From contig DKJA01000128.1 in assembly GCA_002454505.1 (NCBI GenBank), forward strand, positions 96,859-160,858: a stretch of 64,000 bases of DNA, in the 5' to 3' direction. This DNA is from Oxalobacteraceae bacterium UBA6704. GTDB lineage: Bacteria > Pseudomonadota > Gammaproteobacteria > Burkholderiales > Burkholderiaceae_D. A program made the translations under genes and the position numbers. The notes under the pieces were generated by a model, which saw only the letters and a program-made list of their open reading frames with translations, had not been told where the DNA came from and searched no databases. This document shows positions 49,877-59,321 of the stretch, one piece after another. How positions within the stretch are numbered: position 1 is the first letter of the stretch; every line of letters begins with the position of its first letter.

Positions 49877-52800
49877 TCAATCGAACGCCCACGTATACAG
49901 CACATCCAGCGCGTTGTTGGTCCCCGTCTGGAACTGCAGCGTGATGCGCGGATTGAGCTTGTAGCGCAGCTTGACCAGCGACGTGGCCGTCCCCGCACCC
50001 TGCTCGAACGAAACGTAGGCGCGCGACGACAGCTTCTTTCCCACCGTGACCACGGTGTTCTCCAGCCCCGTGGCCGTGCCCGAGCCCTGCGACACGCCCA
50101 GCTCGTCCAGCCCCACCTTGTTGGCGAAGCTGCCGCCGCCCTTGCCGCCGAACAGCGCGCCGGCGGCGGTGCTGAGCAGGCCCATCTCGTTGCCCGCCAT
50201 GTCCTCGGTGCCGTGACCCAGCACCAGCCAGGACAGCTTGTCGCTGTCCGGCACGGCCGGCGTCGATACCAGCCGCGCCGTCGGCGACAGCGCCGTACCG
50301 CGCACTTCGACGCCCGCTTCCACGTTGGTTTCCGACAGCTCGCTGCCTTCCGGCCGCTTGCGCACGGCGCGGATGTTCAGGCCCGGGTTGTCGTAGGCGC
50401 CGGTGAAGTTGATGACGCCGCGGTCGATCGCCAGCTTCTGGCCATACGCGGCATACGTGCCGCTGACCACGTTGATGCTGCCGTTGACGCGCGGTGCGCG
50501 GCCGTCGGCGATGCGCACGTGGACGGCGCCGCCCAGGTAGGCATCCAGCCCTTTGCCCCTCAGGCGGAAGTCGCGGCCCAGGTCCGCTTCCAGGTCCACG
50601 CCGAGCGGCATCGCTTCGGCCTTTTCCTTCAGCGTCGGCTTGGTGCGGCCGAGGATCACCACGTCGTCGCTGATCGTCGGCGAGTTCTCGTCCGGCAGTT
50701 CGATGTCGGCGCGGTCGGCGCGGAATTTGCCCTCCAGCGCGAAGTGCTTGGCGTCGCGCACCAGCGTGCTGGTCCCGGACAGCACCAGCGTGCGGTCCGG
50801 CCGCGACAGCGCTTCGAGCTTGTCGGCCTTGAGTTTGAGCTGCAGCGTCGCCTCGTTGTTGGCGAGCCGCGCCCAGCCATCCGCATCCATGCTGCCCGTG
50901 CGGCCTTCGAAGTGCAGGCGCTGCAGCGTCAGCTGCTCGCCGGCGATACTGGCCGCCAGCTGGCCGTTCTTCAGCCGCACGCCCTGTTCGGCCCAGTTGA
51001 CCACGAGGCCGCTGCCGTTGACGCCGCCGTTCAGCGATGGCGCCGCCACGGTGCCGCTGCCGGCCATCGTGCCTTTCAGCGCGCCGTCCAGCTCCAGGCC
51101 TTCCATGCCGGAGAACGGCGCCAGCCACGCGATCGACGGCATGTCGATGCTGCCGGTGACGTTCAACGGGCTGTCGCCCGGGATGCGGCCGTTGCGCAGT
51201 TGCGCCGTGGCGTTCAGCTGCACATTGCCGGCGCGGGCGCCGTTCAATGCCGCCTGCACGCGCAGCGTATCGCCGTTCACGTTGACGCCGGCCTGCAACT
51301 GCGTCAGGCCCAGCGGCAGCGGCTTCTCGCCGCCCGTGACGGTGATGTCGCCTTTTTCGCGGAACACCTGCACCGAGCCATCCACGGCCGGTGCCGCGCC
51401 GGCAACCGCCGGCAGCGTCAGGTCGATGCCCCAGTTGGCGCCCAGCGTCAGGTCGCTGACGACGCGGTTGCGCCAGGCATCCGACAGCTGCGCCAGGTAC
51501 GTGGCCGGCACGCCGGCCGCCGCACCGCGGCTGCGCCAGTGGCCATTGCTCTTCTCGAGGTTCTCGATGCGGATGCTGCCCTCCGGTAGCCCGATCACCG
51601 CATTCGACAGCGCGATGCGGTCCGGTGCCGCCAGGCCGGCCACGCCGGCCCCTTTCGGCGCGGCGATCACCAGCGGTGCCGGCGCCTGCAGGTTCAGCGC
51701 GAAGCGGCCGCGGTTCTGCAGCGTGTCGATGGCGCCCGTCCACGTGTCGTTGGCCCAGCCGCCTTTCAGCCGCAGCGCCGCATCGAACGACGGGCCCTTC
51801 GCCGACAGTTGAATGGTGTGCGCCGCGCGGTTGCCGCCGCTTTGCAGGCGCGCCCGGTCGACCGTCAGCGACGGCGAGCTGTAGTTCGTCACGTCCACGT
51901 CGGCCACCAGCGCTTCCATATTGCCCAGCGTGCCGGTGGCTTTCAGCGCCTGGATCTTGTGCTCGGTGAGCAGCACCAGGTTCGACCCTTCCAGGCCGAA
52001 CGACACGTTCGGCTTGTCCATCGTGCCGCCCAGCGTGCCGGTACCGCGCAGCACGCCGCCGAAACCGGCGCCCAGGCTGGACAGCTCCGGCGCATCCAGC
52101 TTCCAGTTCAGCCGGTCCTGCGTGCGGCCGAACGCGCCCTGCGCCTGCAGGCTGTTCTGGCCCAGGTGCAGGTCCACGTCGGCGCTGTCCACGTGGATGT
52201 GGTCGGCCACCAGGTTGGCGTGGCCCGTCAACGGCGCGTTGACGAGCGTCGATGGCGCAAAGTCCAGCTTCACGTTGGCGCGCCAGTCCTGCGCCAGCCG
52301 GGCATTGCCGGCAAACGTGGCGTTGATGTTGCCGGTCGGCGCCTGCGCCGCGAACGCGGCCGGATTCACCCGGCGCACGCTGCCCGACACCGTCACTTCC
52401 GGCGACTTGTCCTTGCCGGCCAGCGCGAACTGGCCGGCGGCCTGGATCGCGCTGTCCGGTGCGCGCACCTTGGCGCCGGCCATGCCGAGGCCGCGCGCAT
52501 TGACGTTGAAGCTCGTGCGCGGTGCCGCGTAGCCGCCGGTGGCCGTGCCGCTGCCGTCGACGGCGCCGGACAGGCCGGCCTGCAGCGCCGCCAGGTTCTT
52601 CGCATCGATGCGCCAGTCCAGCTTCTCGGCCGGCAGGCCGAAATTGCCCTTGGCGGACAGCGTGTTCTGGCCCAGCGCCACGTTGGCGGCGATGCCCGTC
52701 AGGTGCTCCGCATTGGCCTGCAGCTTGCCGCTGCCGTTCAGGTTCTGGCCGAGGATCTTCGACGGCCGGATCGTGAAGTCCACGCCGGCCTGCCATGCAG

Positions 52801-54286
52801 GCACCAGTTTGCCGGCCACGTTGGCCACGGCATTGAGGTCCGCTTTCGGGAAGTCGCCCAGCGCGGCCGGGTCGAAATGATCGACGGTGGCCTGCGCCTT
52901 GAAGTCCTTGTCATCTTTCAGGCTGGCCTGGCCCGTCACGCCGATGCTGCCCTTGCCGGCCAGCAGGCGCGCGCGGGACACCTTGACGTCGTTGCCTTCC
53001 AGGCTCGCGTGCGCATCGAGGCGCAGGTTCTTTTCGGCCAGCGCCACGTCGAACGTCTGCACCTGGCCCGTGCTCTTCGCGGCGATGTCGCCGGCAATCG
53101 CCGTGCGGTTCGCGCTGCCGTGGATGGCGCGCAGGTCGATGCGGTCCGTGTGCAGCCTGATGTCGGCCGTGTCGATGCCGCCGTCCGGACCGGTACGCGA
53201 GATCTTGCCGGCACCGGTGAATTTGCCCGCCGCGCCGAGATCGATCAGCAGATTGTCCAGCGTGGCCACCGTCAGCGTGCCGCCCAGTTGCGCGGTGACG
53301 GCCTTCATCGGCAGCCGGCCCTGGTCGATCGGACCCGCTTCGGCCGAGTTGACCAGTTCGAGCAGGCCCGACACTTTTTCGCCCGTGCCGATATCGGCCT
53401 TCACGCGCATGTCCAGGCTCGCCTTCGGCCAGGCCGACTGGAAGCGGGACGGATCGACGCCGCGCGCGCGGATGTCCGCCGTGCGCAGCGGGATCTTGTC
53501 GAACGGCGCCAGCGTGGCGGTGCCGTCGCCATTGGCGTTCGGCGACGTGCCCTTGACGGCCACCGTCAGCAGCTCCAGGTTGCCGGTGACGGCCGCCGTC
53601 AGCTGCGCGGTCGGCTGGCCGGGCGCGATGTGCACTTCCGTCAGCGCGGCCTTGGCCTGCAGTGCAAACGGCTTCACCGCGCCGATCGTGCCGTCGGCAG
53701 CCACGCGGCCGAACGGCGTCACGGCGCTGGCGTTTTTCACCTGCCAGCTGGCCTTGTCGCCATAGGCCTGCACGCGCACGTCGCTGATTTCCGTTTTGGC
53801 GCCTTCCAGGCTGACCATCGTCAGCTTGGCCAGGCGCGCGTCGTCGACGGCGATGCGGAACGGCGGCGCCAGCGAGTCGGGCATCGTCGTCGGGCTGTCA
53901 TCCTTGGCCGTTGTCTGCATCAATACCGAGGCCACGTTGATCTTGCTGATCTCGATGCCGGACGAGAAGAACTGCAGCGGCGACCAGTCGATGTCGACAT
54001 TGTCGGCCGTGATCGTGCTGGTCTTGCCCTTGTAGATGACGCGGCCGATGTGCATGTGGTCGTACAGCGAGCCGGTGACGCCGGTGATGGCGATCGAGCC
54101 GCCGCTGGCGCGCGCGACGCGCTGGGCGATCTGCTGCAAGGTCGTCTCGCGGCCCAGCAGCCACAGGGCGCCGCCCAGCACGACGATGGTGACGCCGGTG
54201 CCGATCAGCGTGCGGCGCAGCCAGCGCCGTTCCTTGCGGGGCAGCGGCGTGGTATCGGGCTGCGAGGTATGCGTTTCGTCGGCCAT
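49877..54286 (-). CDS. tamB: Translocation and assembly module protein TamB
   Basis: A 1469-residue envelope-spanning protein. A cytoplasmic basic N-terminus is followed by one inner-membrane helix (about residues 24-46). Then comes more than 1000 residues of repetitive beta-strand sequence, the hydrophobic groove of AsmA/TamB-type lipid transporters, and the DUF490 domain at the C-terminus (about 1100-1469), ending RITLQFQTGTNNALDVLYTWAFD. TamB works with TamA in outer-membrane protein insertion and is also implicated in phospholipid transport to the outer membrane. Its ATG overlaps the tamA stop (TGATG), so the two are coupled. The length is near that of other betaproteobacterial TamB proteins. 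Confidence 0.95.
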   Translation of the reverse strand: MADETHTSQPDTTPLPRKERRWLRRTLIGTGVTIVVLGGALWLLGRETTLQQIAQRVARASGGSIAITGVTGSLYDHMHIGRVIYKGKTSTITADNVDIDWSPLQFFSSGIEISKINVASVLMQTTAKDDSPTTMPDSLAPPFRIAVDDARLAKLTMVSLEGAKTEISDVRVQAYGDKASWQVKNASAVTPFGRVAADGTIGAVKPFALQAKAALTEVHIAPGQPTAQLTAAVTGNLELLTVAVKGTSPNANGDGTATLAPFDKIPLRTADIRARGVDPSRFQSAWPKASLDMRVKADIGTGEKVSGLLELVNSAEAGPIDQGRLPMKAVTAQLGGTLTVATLDNLLIDLGAAGKFTGAGKISRTGPDGGIDTADIRLHTDRIDLRAIHGSANRTAIAGDIAAKSTGQVQTFDVALAEKNLRLDAHASLEGNDVKVSRARLLAGKGSIGVTGQASLKDDKDFKAQATVDHFDPAALGDFPKADLNAVANVAGKLVPAWQAGVDFTIRPSKILGQNLNGSGKLQANAEHLTGIAANVALGQNTLSAKGNFGLPAEKLDWRIDAKNLAALQAGLSGAVDGSGTATGGYAAPRTSFNVNARGLGMAGAKVRAPDSAIQAAGQFALAGKDKSPEVTVSGSVRRVNPAAFAAQAPTGNINATFAGNARLAQDWRANVKLDFAPSTLVNAPLTGHANLVADHIHVDSADVDLHLGQNSLQAQGAFGRTQDRLNWKLDAPELSSLGAGFGGVLRGTGTLGGTMDKPNVSFGLEGSNLVLLTEHKIQALKATGTLGNMEALVADVDVTNYSSPSLTVDRARLQSGGNRAAHTIQLSAKGPSFDAALRLKGGWANDTWTGAIDTLQNRGRFALNLQAPAPLVIAAPKGAGVAGLAAPDRIALSNAVIGLPEGSIRIENLEKSNGHWRSRGAAAGVPATYLAQLSDAWRNRVVSDLTLGANWGIDLTLPAVAGAAPAVDGSVQVFREKGDITVTGGEKPLPLGLTQLQAGVNVNGDTLRVQAALNGARAGNVQLNATAQLRNGRIPGDSPLNVTGSIDMPSIAWLAPFSGMEGLELDGALKGTMAGSGTVAAPSLNGGVNGSGLVVNWAEQGVRLKNGQLAASIAGEQLTLQRLHFEGRTGSMDADGWARLANNEATLQLKLKADKLEALSRPDRTLVLSGTSTLVRDAKHFALEGKFRADRADIELPDENSPTISDDVVILGRTKPTLKEKAEAMPLGVDLEADLGRDFRLRGKGLDAYLGGAVHVRIADGRAPRVNGSINVVSGTYAAYGQKLAIDRGVINFTGAYDNPGLNIRAVRKRPEGSELSETNVEAGVEVRGTALSPTARLVSTPAVPDSDKLSWLVLGHGTEDMAGNEMGLLSTAAGALFGGKGGGSFANKVGLDELGVSQGSGTATGLENTVVTVGKKLSSRAYVSFEQGAGTATSLVKLRYKLNPRITLQFQTGTNNALDVLYTWAFD

Positions 54287-56088
54287 CAGAAGGTAAATCC
54301 AAGAGAGAAGTGCAGGCGGGCTTTCTTGACCGCGTGGCCATAGGCGATGTCCACGTTGATCGGGCCCACCGGGCTTTTGTAGCGGGCACCGACGCCGTAG
54401 CCGGATTTCGGATGCAGGTCGGACAGCGAATCGGCCGCGTTACCCGAGTCGTAGAACACGGCGGCGCCCCAGGTGGGCTGGAACCAGTACTGGTATTCGG
54501 CGCTGGCGGTGGCCATGTAGCGGCCGCCGACGGTGGCGTCGCCTTCGCGCACGCCCAGTTCCTGGTAGGCGTAGCCGCGCACCGAGTTGTCGCCGCCGGC
54601 GCGGAACAGGTAGGTGCTCGGGATGCCGACGCGGCTGCCGGAACCCAGCGCGCCCAGTTCGCCGCGGAAGATGAACAGGTTCTTCGGATCCAGCGGCTTG
54701 TACATGATGCCGCGCGCCGTGGCGCGGATGAACTTCTCGTCCGTCAGCACGGGCAGCAGCGCGCCGCCCAGCGTGGCGTTCAGCACGTAGCCCTTGGTGG
54801 GGAAGATCAGGTTGTCCAGCTTGCGGCGCGTGAACGCGAACGTGACCGGCAAGCTTTGTGCGTGGCCCGATTCGGCGCCGGCAATCGATTTGCTTTCGTT
54901 CAGGTACTCGGCCGAGATGCTGCGTTCCAGTTCCGGCGTGCCCCAGGCGCGCTTGCCGTACACGGAAGCGCTGCGCGTCGTCTCGCCTTCGATGTCGTTG
55001 CGTTCGACGGCGGTACCGAAGCTGTCGCTGAAACCGTCCGCCGTGGTGGGGAAGTAGAAGTCCGCATTGGCCTTTTGCCGCTTCTGTTCGATGAGCAGCG
55101 CGCTTTTCATGCGCAGGCCGAACACGGCCAGGTCGTCGTAGCTGAGCGATGTGCGGCCGCCCGTGTTGGTCGAGAAGCCGATACCCACGCTGGCGTTCTT
55201 GCGGCGGTTCTCCACCACGCGCACCAGCAGCGGCAGCGGCGCCAGTTCGGCCGGCGGCGCGGTGCCGGCGGCCTTGTCGTCGGATGCGCTTTGCTGCTCG
55301 GCGATCAGCGAGTTCAGGTCGGCACTGACTTCGACGGCGGCGAAGTAGCCGGTGTCCTGCAGCTTGGCCTGGTAGGCCTGCAGCTGCGCCTCGCTGTACA
55401 CGTCGCCCGGATGGATCGTGTTCAGGTTGCGGATGATCGCTTCCGGATAGCGCTTCAGGCCTTCGATCTTCAGCTCGCCGAAACGCATCTCGGGGCCGCT
55501 GTCCAGCGCCACGCGCAGCAGCGCACGGCGCGTGTCGGGATCGACGGTGGCCACGCTTTCCGTCATCTGCGCACGCGGATAGCGCGTCTGCACGACGGCG
55601 CGCAGGATGGCCCGCTTGGCGGTCTCCCACTCGTCCTGGCGGAACACCTGGCCCTCGGCCAGCGGCCAGCTGGCTTTCAGCGCTTCCTTGTCGAACGGCG
55701 ATTCCGGCGTGGACTCGAAGCCGTTCAGCACGATCTCCACGCCGCCCACCAGCACCGGTTCGCCGGGCGTCACATCGACGACGACCTGCGGCGTGCCGCT
55801 TTCGTTCTCGACGCGCACGTTCACCGTGGGCGAGTAATAGCCGGCCGTGGCCAGCAGCGTCTGCGCTTGCGCGGGCGTGGTGCGCACGAGCCGGCGCAGC
55901 TGTTCGCGGTCGGTACGGGGATTGCCCCGGTAGCGGACGAGGTCGAGGTTTTCCTCCAGCAGCTCGTCGAGAGCGCCGGGCGCATTGATGCGGACGTTGT
56001 ACTGCAAGCCTTCGGCCGCGTGCACTGCGAGCGGCAGCAGCAGCGTGGCGCAGGCGAGCCGCAGCACATGGGTGACGACTTGTGCCAA
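54286..56088 (-). CDS. tamA: Translocation and assembly module protein TamA (Omp85 family)
   Basis: A 600-residue outer-membrane protein. A signal peptide (about residues 1-25, LAVHAAE) is followed by three POTRA domains (about 28-290; for example FGELKIEGLKRYPEAIIRNLNTIHPGDVYSEAQLQAY in the last) and a 16-strand Omp85 barrel that closes with LHFSLGFTF. The barrel keeps the VRGY-type loop motif (SVRGYAYQELG). No ATG fits; TTG at 56088, with AGGGAA upstream, gives a full signal peptide, and a GTG at 56067 is the alternative. It heads the tamAB operon and is divergent from queC. Confidence 0.92.
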   Translation of the reverse strand: MAQVVTHVLRLACATLLLPLAVHAAEGLQYNVRINAPGALDELLEENLDLVRYRGNPRTDREQLRRLVRTTPAQAQTLLATAGYYSPTVNVRVENESGTPQVVVDVTPGEPVLVGGVEIVLNGFESTPESPFDKEALKASWPLAEGQVFRQDEWETAKRAILRAVVQTRYPRAQMTESVATVDPDTRRALLRVALDSGPEMRFGELKIEGLKRYPEAIIRNLNTIHPGDVYSEAQLQAYQAKLQDTGYFAAVEVSADLNSLIAEQQSASDDKAAGTAPPAELAPLPLLVRVVENRRKNASVGIGFSTNTGGRTSLSYDDLAVFGLRMKSALLIEQKRQKANADFYFPTTADGFSDSFGTAVERNDIEGETTRSASVYGKRAWGTPELERSISAEYLNESKSIAGAESGHAQSLPVTFAFTRRKLDNLIFPTKGYVLNATLGGALLPVLTDEKFIRATARGIMYKPLDPKNLFIFRGELGALGSGSRVGIPSTYLFRAGGDNSVRGYAYQELGVREGDATVGGRYMATASAEYQYWFQPTWGAAVFYDSGNAADSLSDLHPKSGYGVGARYKSPVGPINVDIAYGHAVKKARLHFSLGFTF

Positions 56089-56195
56089 AATTCGTGATTC
56101 CCTGATGGTTGTCTGTTTTACTGCCGCGATATTACCGGATCGGCCGCGCGCATGGCGTACCGATAAGGATTTACCAAGTTTACCGAAAGACTGCA

Positions 56196-56900
56196 ATGAT
56201 GAAACCCGATGCCGCCCTTGTCCTGTTCTCCGGCGGGCAGGACTCCACCACATGCCTGGCCTGGGCGCTGGACCGCTATGAGCGCGTCGAGACGATCGGC
56301 TTCGACTACGGCCAGCGCCACGCGATCGAGCTGACGATGCGTCCGCAACTGCTGGCGAAACTGCGCGCGGAGCGCCCGGACTGGGCGGCGAAACTGGGCG
56401 ACGACCACATGATCGACCTGGGCCTGATCGGCCAGCTGTCGCAGACGGCGATGACGGAAGATATCGAGATCACGATGCAGGCGAACGGCTTGCCGAACAC
56501 CTTCGTCCCGGGCCGCAACCTGATGTTCATGACGGTGGCCGCCACGCTGGCTTACCGCCGCGGCATGAACGTGCTGGTGGGCGGCATGTGCGAAACGGAT
56601 TTCTCCGGCTACCCGGACTGCCGCGACGACACGATGAAGGCGCTGCAGGTGGCGCTGAACCTGGGCATGGACACCCGCATCAAGCTGGAAACGCCGCTGA
56701 TGTGGCTGGACAAGGCGGAAACGTGGGAACTGGCCGAACGCCTCGGCGGCGCGGCGCTAGTGGACCTGATCCGCGCCGATACGCACACCTGCTACAAGGG
56801 CGAGCGGGGCGCGCTGCACGACTGGGGGTATGGCTGCGGGGAGTGTCCGGCGTGTGCGCTGCGGGCGCGGGGGTATAAAAACTACGTTGCAAAAAAATAA
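56196..56900 (+). CDS. queC: 7-cyano-7-deazaguanine synthase
   Basis: A 234-residue ATP-dependent enzyme that converts 7-carboxy-7-deazaguanine and ammonia to preQ0 in queuosine synthesis. The PP-loop SGGQDSTTCLAWAL is near the N-terminus, the GFDYGQRHAIEL segment follows, and the zinc site is formed by the cysteines of TCYKGE and GCGECPAC close to the C-terminus. Length is typical. The start is either of two adjacent ATG codons (56196 or 56199). Other que genes are not in the window. It is divergent from tamA, with a 107-base gap. Confidence 0.95.
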   Translation: MMKPDAALVLFSGGQDSTTCLAWALDRYERVETIGFDYGQRHAIELTMRPQLLAKLRAERPDWAAKLGDDHMIDLGLIGQLSQTAMTEDIEITMQANGLPNTFVPGRNLMFMTVAATLAYRRGMNVLVGGMCETDFSGYPDCRDDTMKALQVALNLGMDTRIKLETPLMWLDKAETWELAERLGGAALVDLIRADTHTCYKGERGALHDWGYGCGECPACALRARGYKNYVAKK

Positions 56901-56929
56901 AAGCGGGTCAGAGGCGGGACGGGGCGGCG

Positions 56930-57034
56930 ACTGTCCCCGGCTTCATGGGGACTGTCCCCTCGGTTGTTTTTGACTTTGCTTGAACTCAGAGCAAACTGCA
57001 ACAGAGGGGACAGTCCCTTGCAGGGACAGTCCCC
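56930..57034. repeat. Family 1 palindromic repeat, copy G
   Basis: A degenerate first unit (56930-56940), GGGGACTGTCCCC at 56947-56959, spacer TCGGTTGTTTTTGACTTTG, then GGGGACAGTCCC at 57006-57017 and GGGACAGTCCCC at 57023-57034. It sits between queC and a convergent membrane-protein gene. Confidence 0.88.
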
Positions 57035-57039
57035 AGCCA

Positions 57040-57426
57040 TCACACGGCCGCGGCTTTCAGCGCTTCGCGGCGCTGCCGGCTGCGGCGGTTGAAGAACCAC
57101 ACGATGCCGATCACGATGGCGGCCGGCAGCAGCAGCGGCGACAGTGCGGCGGCAATCGCCAGGGCCACCACGGCCAGGATGAACACCAGCAGCATCCCCA
57201 GGCCGGCAAACAGCAGCCCGACCAGCACGGCCACGCAGACCAGCACGACAGCGCCGATCAGCAGTCCGCCGCCGGCCAGCAGCACGCCCAGCAGCCAGCC
57301 CAGCGGGCCATCGTATTCATCGCCATCGACGTTGACGTAGAAGCCGTTGCCCCACGAGTTGTCCAGCGTGTTGAAGGCGGCGATGCAAAGCAGCACGATG
57401 ATGGTGACGGCAAGCAGTTTTTTCAT
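57040..57426 (-). CDS. Small membrane protein of unknown function
   Basis: A 128-residue protein with an N-terminal export-like helix (KLLAVTIIVLLCIAAFN), a short polar loop rich in Asn, Asp, Gly and Tyr (NSWGNGFYVNVDGDEYDGP), then two or three long, very hydrophobic helices (about residues 42-115) and a basic C-terminal end NRRSRQRREALKAAA. I do not recognise a named family. It is monocistronic. Confidence 0.75.
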   Translation of the reverse strand: MKKLLAVTIIVLLCIAAFNTLDNSWGNGFYVNVDGDEYDGPLGWLLGVLLAGGGLLIGAVVLVCVAVLVGLLFAGLGMLLVFILAVVALAIAAALSPLLLPAAIVIGIVWFFNRRSRQRREALKAAAV

Positions 57427-57546
57427 GATGGCTCCTGGTGAGGTGTCTGGCGATGGTTGGACTGTACCGGCGCACCCCTCGGGGAACCAGCCGCGGGCGA
57501 CGAATGGTCGCTTTCGCGGGCTGAACGTGCAAAAAGCGGGGTCAGG

Positions 57547-58620
57547 TCAGAACGAGTGCCGCATGCCGAACACGGTGGCGGATAGCCGCGAGCCAGTCAG
57601 GTTCACCGAAGCGGAACCGACGCCATTGATCGGGAAGTCGTACGCCGCGTTCGCGTCGTTGCGCAGCCGTGTGTAGTAGGTATACACCGTGGTGCGCGGC
57701 GAGAACGCGTATTCGTAGCACAGCGTGGTGTCGAGCGCGCCCGTGTCCGCGCCGCCGCGGACAAAGCCCACTTCGCCCGTGCCGCTGCCGTCGCCGGCCT
57801 TGCCGACCGTCGCACGCAGGCCGTGCCGGCCCATCTGGTGGCTCAGCGACACGAATACCGCATTGCGTGCGAGCCGGCTGCCCGGCAGCTCGTATTCCAG
57901 CCGCTCGGCGATCGCGGCGATGCGCGTGGCGCCGAACTGGTAAGCCAGCGCCGCCTTCGTACCGGTATCGACCGTATTCGGGCCGTGGTATTCGTGGTGG
58001 CGCTCGTGCGCCAGCGTGCCGTACCACGGGCCCTGGTCGTGCACCAGCGCGAACGACAGCAGCGAAGGGTGGGCGCCGCTGGCCGGGCGCTCTTCCGACA
58101 CGCCGTGCGTCATGCGCAACTGCCAGCCGCGCCAGCGGGGCGTCCAGTAGTGGATGCTGTTGGCCTGGCGGCGGTCGAACGACGAGATGTCCTGCACGTT
58201 GTCGGTGGTGGCCGCCGCGCCGTTGGCGAGGATGCTCATGTAGCCGGCCGTCGTCGGGTAGAACGGATCGAGGCCGGACGTGGCGCCGTTATATGCCGTG
58301 ACCCAGTGGCCGGCGAACAGCGTGCCGAAATGGCCTTCCAGGCCGAGGCGGGTGTCGCGGCGGGCGATGTCACCGGCGCCGGTGTCCATCGACAGCGTGC
58401 CTTCGATCTGGAACAGCGCCTTCAGGCCGCCGCCCAGGTCCTCGGTGCCGCGGAAACCCAGCACGGAGCGGTTGTTGACCATGCGGGTCAGGTTGCCGGC
58501 GGGCGTGCGCACGGCTTCCATCGACACGTTCAGGCGGCCGTAGACCTGCACCTCGTCGGCGCTGGCGAAGGCTGCGGCGCAGGCCAGCAGCAGGGGAGTG
58601 GAGCGGAGGAGCATTTTCAT
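57547..58620 (-). CDS. Gram-negative porin (Burkholderiales type)
   Basis: A 357-residue outer-membrane trimeric porin. The signal peptide ends near residue 22 (AAAFASADE). The first barrel strand VQVYGRLNVSMEAV and the next FRGTEDLGGGLKALFQIEG are diagnostic of this porin family, as are LEGHFGTLFAGHWVTAY (with the L3 constriction loop after it) and the C-terminal aromatic end FGMRHSF. Length is normal. It probably allows diffusion of small anions and nutrients. It is divergent from the next gene. Confidence 0.94.
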   Translation of the reverse strand: MKMLLRSTPLLLACAAAFASADEVQVYGRLNVSMEAVRTPAGNLTRMVNNRSVLGFRGTEDLGGGLKALFQIEGTLSMDTGAGDIARRDTRLGLEGHFGTLFAGHWVTAYNGATSGLDPFYPTTAGYMSILANGAAATTDNVQDISSFDRRQANSIHYWTPRWRGWQLRMTHGVSEERPASGAHPSLLSFALVHDQGPWYGTLAHERHHEYHGPNTVDTGTKAALAYQFGATRIAAIAERLEYELPGSRLARNAVFVSLSHQMGRHGLRATVGKAGDGSGTGEVGFVRGGADTGALDTTLCYEYAFSPRTTVYTYYTRLRNDANAAYDFPINGVGSASVNLTGSRLSATVFGMRHSF

Positions 58621-58703
58621 GCCGGTATTGTCTCGTTGGCATGGCGTGGGGACATCCCCCATCCGTGGCGCGAAACACCGTACCAGGAGGGGAAGAGTCC
58701 TGC

Positions 58704-58709
58704 TATGAT
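58704..58709 (+). promoter_or_regulatory. -10 element before the acidic conserved protein gene
   Basis: TATGAT, 28 bases before the ATG at 58738. Confidence 0.4.
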
Positions 58710-58737
58710 ACTGGTTTTATATACAGTGTTTGCGACC

Positions 58738-59259
58738 ATGAACGACACCACAGATCCTATCCACATCGTCGATTCCACCGATAGCATCGAACCCGAAGAA
58801 GAAGCGCTGATCCAGGAAAGCCGCGTGTGGCAGGGCCAGGGCTGGACGGCCCGCGTCATCAAGAACGATGACGACGAAGGCTGGGCCGTCGCCATGCTGC
58901 GCGACGGCGAGCCGGAACCGGCGCTGGTGGGACCGTGGACGATGGGCCGCGACAAGAAGAACCCGAAGCCGCTGGATATTTCCGCCTTCCACACGCTGGT
59001 CAAGACGGCGAATGAAGTGATCCGCCGCCACGAGCAGCAGTTGCATGCGCAGCTGCACAAGTCGCTGCGCGTGATGACGGACGATGGCCCGGTCACCGTC
59101 AACCTGGACATCACGCCGGACGAAGACGATCCCTACGCCACGCTGAGCGCCATCGACCAGTATGGCGAGAAGCTGGCCAGCGTGCGCGTGCGCCCCGATT
59201 TCCGGCTCAATCCTGGCAGCGCGGAAGACTGGATCGCCCGGGAATATAAAAAACCCTAA
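58738..59259 (+). CDS. Acidic protein of unknown function, 173 residues
   Basis: A soluble, acidic protein. Segments are an Asp/Glu/Ile-rich N-terminus (about residues 1-25), a core with WQGQGWTARVIKNDDDEGWAVAML and GPWTMGRDKKNPKPLD, a helix FHTLVKTANEVIRRHEQQLHAQLHKSL, and a beta-rich end DGPVTVNLDITPDEDDPYATL. The start at 58738 was preferred; an in-frame ATG at 58705 overlaps the likely -10 box. No named domain is seen. It is free-standing between the porin and a histidine kinase gene. Confidence 0.75.
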   Translation: MNDTTDPIHIVDSTDSIEPEEEALIQESRVWQGQGWTARVIKNDDDEGWAVAMLRDGEPEPALVGPWTMGRDKKNPKPLDISAFHTLVKTANEVIRRHEQQLHAQLHKSLRVMTDDGPVTVNLDITPDEDDPYATLSAIDQYGEKLASVRVRPDFRLNPGSAEDWIAREYKKP

Positions 59260-59309
59260 GTCTGTTGCGTTTTGCGCGGCCGGCGCTGGCCGCGGAAGGG
59301 GGCGCCTGA

Positions 59310-59315
59310 TATATT
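59310..59315 (+). promoter_or_regulatory. -10 element of the GAF-GAF histidine kinase gene
   Basis: TATATT ends seven bases before the ATG at 59322, which suggests a leaderless transcript; an in-frame ATG at 59346 would have a short leader. Confidence 0.45.
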
Positions 59316-59321
59316 GCCCGG

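Noticed and set aside
56109..56195. Longer N-terminus for QueC
   Set aside because: The extension is basic, unlike the family, and lies in the divergent promoter region; the normal PP-loop position supports the start at 56196.
1254..57034. GGGGACTGTCCC units as LexA boxes
   Set aside because: The CTGT and ACAG parts are not at the N8 spacing of the LexA consensus and lie at gene ends, not promoters.
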